Translations under genes and position numbers: made by a program
Notes under the pieces: model-generated
What the model was told of the DNA's origin: nothing
Database searches by the model: none
The model's input: only the letters and a program-made list of their open reading frames with translations
DNA from: Symbiodinium natans
Taxonomy: Eukaryota > Sar > Dinophyceae > Suessiales > Symbiodiniaceae
Reading direction: 5' to 3'
Assembly (NCBI GenBank): GCA_905221605.1
Contig: CAJNDS010002078.1
Span: 306,001-370,000 of the forward strand
DNA: 64,000 bases
Part shown: one piece after another, positions 58,621-64,000 of the stretch
Numbering within the stretch: the first letter of the stretch is position 1
Layout: each line of letters opens with the position of its first letter

Positions 58621-59978
58621 ATCTCACTTCCTTGGTCTCGAAAGTCGCTCGGCACCATAGCTCATGTTTCTTGCATCCGGAGGCCGCAGAAGCGGCGAGC
58701 CAGGCGGGCCGAAGTGGAGCGAGTTGCAGTTCGTTACAGTTAGCCGCTCTTAGCTTTGCCTTGAACACCCTGTGCACATCTGAGCTGAAGAGGCCGAAGC
58801 CTCGCCGACGTCGGGTGGGGCGGAGGAGAGGTGATCTTGCTGGGTGCGCAACCCATGCCGCGACACAGCCCGTACGGTGCTTGCCCACAGCAAAACGCTT
58901 CCTCCATTTACAGCTGCGGCCTGTCCACGGCGAAAGCTGTGCGCTGTACATGCTGCCTGTGGAAACTGCCGCAATGAACCGACAATTAAGCCCAAGCTGC
59001 GGAGGATGCTTTGTCGAGCCTGGAAGCCGTCCGAGCAGTGTCACCTGGCTGTTCACCTCAACAAATAATTGTAGGGTCATTTTTGAACTGTGTGGGCTGA
59101 TGCAGTGAGGTGTCGGGTCAGGTTCTGGTGCATTGAGCTTGACAGTTGAGACCCGGGATCCGAAGGGCTGCATGATGAAAAGACAATCTGCGGAGTACAC
59201 CGCATGGCTTGTGTGTTCCGCGTCCTGTCACAGTCATGTCTCGTCTCTTCCGAATGGTGTTGCTCCATGGACACCTCTGCATGTAGGGGCTGTGAGAGTC
59301 GAAGCTGGAACCCAGAGCACATTTTTTTCCAAGCCGTGCTCGAATCAGATGGGTGCAAAGCCACTACAGTAAGGTACGCCAAGCGCACAGTGCAAGGCTG
59401 GACTCCTCTCAGCAAAGCAGAGACTGCAACACTGAGCCCTGCGCTTGGAGTGGTTGTCTGTAGATGTTTGTACGGCTGTAGCACTACGGCACTACGGCCG
59501 GTCTACACTCTGAGTTATTGACCAAAAACTGTATGCACAAATGATCGTGCTGCTCATGTTCTCCTATATATGTATATATACACGTGTTGTGGTTGTGGTT
59601 GAGTATTTCCTCGTGCATTCTTACCGAAACGCAGTCCACTTCTACTCGGATGTCAAAATGAGAAAGTGCATGCACTGCGCTGAGATGCGCGCCTCCAAAG
59701 AGCAGCGCAAGAATACGAGGGCAAGGACTCGCCTTGATTGATTGGCCCATTGAACTGGCCCGCTTAGCCCAATGGACTGCGAAAGGACTCGGACATTCGG
59801 CGGACACGGGAAGCGCTGCCCGTTGCCGAGGCCAAAGCGGCAGGAAGGTCGCAAAGTCTCCAATACATGTTGGATTTCTGCTGTATGCCGTGACATGCCA
59901 TGACCTTTCGACCTCACTCCTCGGTTTTGTCGACGCCGCATACGCTCGTGAAATATCAATCCGTTCCCTGCCCTTGAG
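58621..59978. other. No gene firmly recognised
   Basis: A 197-codon - strand frame (58607-59200) and a 158-codon + strand frame (58632-59108) overlap, without domains. A (TA)n run lies at about 59563-59582. This is probably the region upstream of, or holding early exons of, the helicase gene. Confidence 0.4.
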
Positions 59979-62900
59979 GCCCGCGCAGCCTTTCTGGAAG
60001 CGCTGCACGCTCACCAGGTAGCAAGATCCTTGGCGTCGTGCAGGTCACCAGTTCACCCACCCACCTGCTGGACCGTAGATCGCAAAAAAGCCAAGTCCAC
60101 CCTCCTCATGCAGCCACCCAAGACGAACCTGATTAGTGTGTAGTTTCTTTCAATGTTTGGCGAGGAAGGAAACATTGAAGCTTTTGCGCGCTTTGAGAAG
60201 GTCATTGTTGCTGGTGAGACGGGGTCCGGGAAGACTACACAGTGTCCAAACTTCATCCTCGAGGCCGTAGTTGGTGGGCTTGGTGGGAATGGGTCTGGTG
60301 CTTTCGTTTATGCACAAGGCGCATGTCATGAACGTACTTCTTTCTCTTTGCGTTATATATACAGGTACAGTACGGACATTCTTTCAAGTCTGTGCGTATG
60401 TATAACTTGCACGACGCCTGGCAAATGCGGTTGTAGGTGTGACAGCTGGGTGCAGGGGGGCCCCATGCAAAGAATGAAGGCAGATGCAAGGCGGATTTGG
60501 ACGAACTGCGACACGTCACATTGTAAAATATACTCACAAAGAGGAAGCCTGAACTAGGAGCAGGCAAGCTTAACAAGAGCTCATCCCACTAGCCGTCACG
60601 GACGGTACTCCTTAAGCTGAACAGAGGAAGTGTGCAAACTTGTGTTCACATGTGGGGTGCCTATGGACAGGCTGCAGCTGCAGCTGGCCAAGGGGGCGAG
60701 GTGTCAATCATTTGCACGCAGCCACCGGGACTCAGAAATCAGTGATTTTCGCTGACAACTTGTGTCTTATGTCCTGCGGGTCTTTGTGCAAGATGGGCCG
60801 GCCCTGATAAGGCCAGTTTTTCTATGTATATATATATATATATATATATTATATATCTATATTTATATTTGTATTTATATTTTTTAATATGTATTTCTAT
60901 GTATTTACAGATTGTTGAACATATGTTTGGTACTTGGACACTACAGTGTCATTGGCTGTCGTTTGACCTTTTTCCAGTCGGACCTTGCTGGCATTTCTGA
61001 GTCGCTAGTGTCGAAGGCTGACTCGAAGCTCCAAACCATCCCAAACCCTAAGCCCGACAGCCCTTGTCTTGACGAGCAGATTTCTGACCCAGCCTTGGGC
61101 CATGAGCATCCCTGTGATCGGTTCGGTTCGCCCAGTTATGCATGAGCCAAAAAGTCCCCATCTAGGTTTCATGTTGCAATGTTACCAGTTCATCCCCTGA
61201 GGCCGCGGAGAATCGCAGCTGTTGGGGTGGCTACACGCGTGGCCGAGGAACGAGGCCGCCAGGAGGTTGACTGCTACTCTACTTGGAGGTAGACTAAGTA
61301 GGCTAGGTGCCTCCGCTCAATAAAGGATAGTTCCACGGAAGAGGCCACTCGCAGGTTCAGTGAGCGCATTGGTTGTGTTCTCGTTTCGTCTCTGGCATAG
61401 CGAGGTATGTTAGTGCAAATTCATTCAGGTTCTTTTCCCAGGATTTGCTGAAGTGAACTTTTGAAATGCTGTGCGATGAACAGTTCCCGAAGTGCAAGGT
61501 GAGCCGGTCGGTGATGTTGTCGGCTTTGCTGTTCGCCTAAATGCGATGGCAACGAGGCTGGATGCAGCCTTTCTTTTAAAATCTCACGGTGAGCAATCCG
61601 GCGTCACGTCACGCATTTGGCGCGAACCCATCCTACCAGTATTCAGCTACAGCTACACGCAAGCTGCGAAGCAGAGGTGGTTGGTTGTTGGGGTTGAAAT
61701 GTCGTGGGTCACAGCTGAGTGTGACTGAGCATGAAGAGAACCGCCACCACGACTGAAACCTTATCTGGCTCTGCATGCTAGTGGGGCACTTAACGATTTC
61801 ATGTTTCTGATGGCGCAGAAGTAGTTGCAAGGCAATAGAGAAAGTACTGAAAGTATTCATCACAGACAACAGGCTGACTCGGCTCCTCTTCTGCACCTCC
61901 GGTGTGCTGCTGACTCGGCTAAATGCCTCTCCGGATCTCGAGGGGCTGCTCGGTGTGATGATGTGGTACGGCTTGGGATAGCTGCAGACTCGTAGCATGC
62001 TTTCCTGCATTTTGACCTGGCAGTGCAGGATTTGCTTTCGGAGTGTGGAGCTGGCTCGTACTCTCGCTTGACATCGCAGGGTCACCCACATCATTCTGGA
62101 CGAGGTTCACGAGAGGACTGAGCACGGGCCCTCATGTTTGTGGGAATATTGCCGAGCAGTTGAACAACACCGACCCATTGGCCAGCGCGAAGTGCGTATC
62201 GAAACTTGAGATCCTGCCCGGTGGTGCGGCCCAGATTACGGGATCTTGCCGGAGGTAATGGTAAAGATTCAGAAAGTGCAACGAATCAGAATTTGACTAC
62301 TTGAGGCCTTTAAACGATAGAGCTCATAAGTTCCGTTTAAGAGCACTTGGAAAATCCTGGAGATACTCGCTGCGAGGAGCTTGCACACAGACTTTCTGCT
62401 GACCATCCTCCGAGAGCTTCTGCGTCGCAGGGCCGACTTGAAATTGATTCTCATGTTGGGGTCTCAGACACGAGCTTTTTGCCAGCCCACCTTTTCAGTA
62501 GAAGGCGGTGCCTGTGTGGAATCTGAGGTCTGCTACCTTACAGCAGAAGATCTTTGTGGAGTACTTCGCCAGCCCCCGGCTTTGTCTTTTTGAGGCTGTC
62601 CAGTTCTGTCCGTTCGCACGGTTATTGGCTTTGGAGTTTCCGCAACCATCATTCACGAGTCATGCACATCTGCATGTCTGCCCGGGAGAGAAAGTACTCG
62701 CAATGCCATGAATCCCGAACCGCCTCGACGAAATGTGTAGATTCTTGAACGTTCTTGATTGGCGTGCAATCTGCGCCGCTCACCCTCGCAGCTACGTCCC
62801 GTCGTACGAACTGACGGTTGCAGTGGCTGAAGATGCGTAGTAGAAATGTTGAAGGTCTGAAGCCCAAAGCATTGTCGGCCATAGACATCCACAAAGCGAT

Positions 62901-63389
62901 AGTAGCGATTTCTGGCAAAGCAACCATGGCCCCGGCAATGCCAGGTCTAGTTTCACGCGCACGGAACCGCATCAGATTCTTCTGAGGCTTCTTCGCAACT
63001 GCCAGCGATGTCCCGGTGATCAACGTCTCCGGTCGCAACTCATCGCGCTGGAGTTGTGGCAACTGCTGTAGAGACTGCAGCGCGACAGGTTCGCAGCTGC
63101 CGATCTAAACCCTATTTACTCAAGGCCGCCGCTGTGCAGGATTGGGGGGCGGACTGTTATGCCAGCGGATGGGCAAGTTATCACCTTATAAAGCTGCGGG
63201 CCGTGCAACCTGCCGGGCTTCGAACAGCGTTGCTTCGTTTTGCTCACAACTGACTGTTGCATGACTTACCACATGCCGACCGTTTGCCTTGTTATCACCC
63301 TTTGGGCTACTCAAGGGGTTTGGACAGTACCATGCCAAGTGATCCAAGGCACGTATCCGGTGACGGTGCGCTACGAGGGTCAAGCACAG
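59979..63389 (+). CDS. DEAH/RHA-type RNA helicase, 5' and RecA1 part
   Basis: An ATP-dependent superfamily 2 RNA helicase. Exons: 59979-60017 (weak), 60165-60266, 60671-60720, 61202-61254, 61499-61556, 61873-61944, 62080-62115, 62377-62454, 62528-62571, 62987-63034 and 63349 to about 63389. Spliced motifs in order: I GETGSGKT; GGEVSIICTQPRR (Ia, split by an intron inside Gln); VAEERGEPVGDVVGFAVRL; RLLFCTSGVLL (Ib); VTHIILDEVHER (II, DEVH rather than DEAH); SLHTDFLLTILRELLRRRA; LKLILM/SAT (III); DVPVINVSGR/TYPVTVRY leading to RecA2. SGRTYPV resembles HrpA-like members; DEVHER occurs in DHX29/DHX57-type proteins, so subfamily is open. All nine internal acceptors from 60671 on are AG followed by G; donors are six GC, one GA, one GT, one GC or GT. 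RecA2 and the C-terminal domains are not resolved and probably lie beyond the window. Confidence 0.92.
60825..60858. repeat. TA microsatellite in a helicase intron
   Basis: (TA)n run followed by AT-rich sequence to about 60910, inside the intron 60721-61201. Confidence 0.92.
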
Positions 63390-64000
63390 GTGCCCGACAC
63401 TTGTAAAACCGCGTGCTAGTCACTGCTCGTCGGCACACATCATGTTTCCCGCCTTGCAGGACCTGCATAATGAAGCTTAAGCTTCCAAACCCTCTACGCC
63501 ATTGTTTTGCTTCGGGGCATCTCAGTCCATGTTGGGCCAGGCCGCGTCAAAGGGGGGCATTCTGGCCGCTTCAGAAGCGCCGGAGGTGCCGGAGGCTCGA
63601 GAGGACGTGGGGGGCTTCTCTGTGACACATGGCATCTTCGAGTTTATAGGGGTTTGAGTGACGTACCACCACGACTCGGTACTCGTAGTGAAAAAAGGAA
63701 GTCGCGGCTAAGTGGGACAGTTGCATGTGGGTTTGGCGCTCTCCTAAAGCTAGAAGAAGAGGAGGAGGAGGAGGAGGAAGAAGAGCAGAGAGAAACTGAA
63801 ACCGCGGGGGGATTCGCCCCCTTGCCCGACGAATTCCAACCTAGACCAGAGAAGAGAAGATTGTCTTTCTCGTATTGTCGTGGTTGTCAAATGGCTGTGA
63901 AGGGCAGTCAAAGGGGAAGGTAGTGAGGGAAGTCGGGTTGTCTCAGACCCCCTCCCCATGTCACCAGTTTCAACTTCCACAAATTTCGATTGGGCTCGCG
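63390..64000. other. Unresolved helicase 3' flank; GAG repeat
   Basis: A (GAG)n run lies at 63751-63785. A frame over 63545-63650 (LAASEAPEVPEAREDVGGF) reads as protein and could be a further helicase exon or a linker, but no helicase motif was found. Confidence 0.4.

Noticed and set aside
58607-59200. 197-codon - strand frame opposite a 158-codon + strand frame
   Set aside because: Mutually exclusive frames, neither with a recognisable domain or splice limits.
62116-62200. Reading straight on from DEVHER into TEHGPS as a GT-AG exon
   Set aside because: It gives a two-residue-longer loop ending in a non-consensus YFLL. The GA donor at 62116 with acceptor 62376 gives HERSLHTDFLL, the family consensus.

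Overview
This window looks like nuclear DNA of a dinoflagellate, most likely a Symbiodiniaceae-type genome; the organism is an inference. The grounds are low gene density, very intron-rich eukaryotic genes, abundant microsatellites, and introns that start with GC or GA as often as GT and end AG, nearly always followed by G. I found no bacterial operons, rRNA, tRNA or CRISPR array. Genes were modelled by hand: an intron was accepted when removing it restored the reading frame and, where possible, a known protein motif.

Region by region: 1-25 kb is mostly non-coding, with scattered candidate exons on the + strand and one probable Cys-rich gene end on the - strand (13.86-14.20 kb). From 25 to 64 kb nearly every supported gene is on the + strand: a helical unknown (25.0-25.9), a DUF4291-domain gene with a lysine/alanine-rich spliced tail (26.1-27.6), a long unknown exon (28.26-28.54), a GNAT acetyltransferase (28.7-29.6), loosely linked unknown exons (30.6-35.8), two-exon unknown (37.6-38.0), a four-exon unknown with a resolved stop (39.85-40.68) and a small basic protein start (40.89).

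At 41.98-43.28 kb lies a probable non-autonomous foldback element: outer inverted repeats enclosing a 74-bp tandem array, a 163-bp nested palindrome and a ~128-bp direct repeat. It is followed by about 740 bp of nearly pure C (43.6-44.3 kb).

The 44.5-64 kb part holds the best genes: a short unknown (44.5-45.2), a Rieske/mononuclear-iron oxygenase of the pheophorbide a oxygenase family (47.7-51.1), a small one-pass membrane protein (53.0-53.5), a complete six-exon IWS1/SPN1 transcription elongation factor (54.28-58.10, 461 codons), a possible small signal-anchor ORF on the - strand (58.3-58.6), and the first RecA domain of a DEAH/RHA-type RNA helicase (60.0 to beyond the resolved 3' part at 63.4). 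The genes share no evident pathway; elongation factor, helicase and acetyltransferase are nuclear/RNA functions, while the Rieske enzyme points to tetrapyrrole or plastid metabolism. The common theme is splicing: catalytic motifs of three genes are split by GC-AG and GA-AG introns that standard gene finders would miss.
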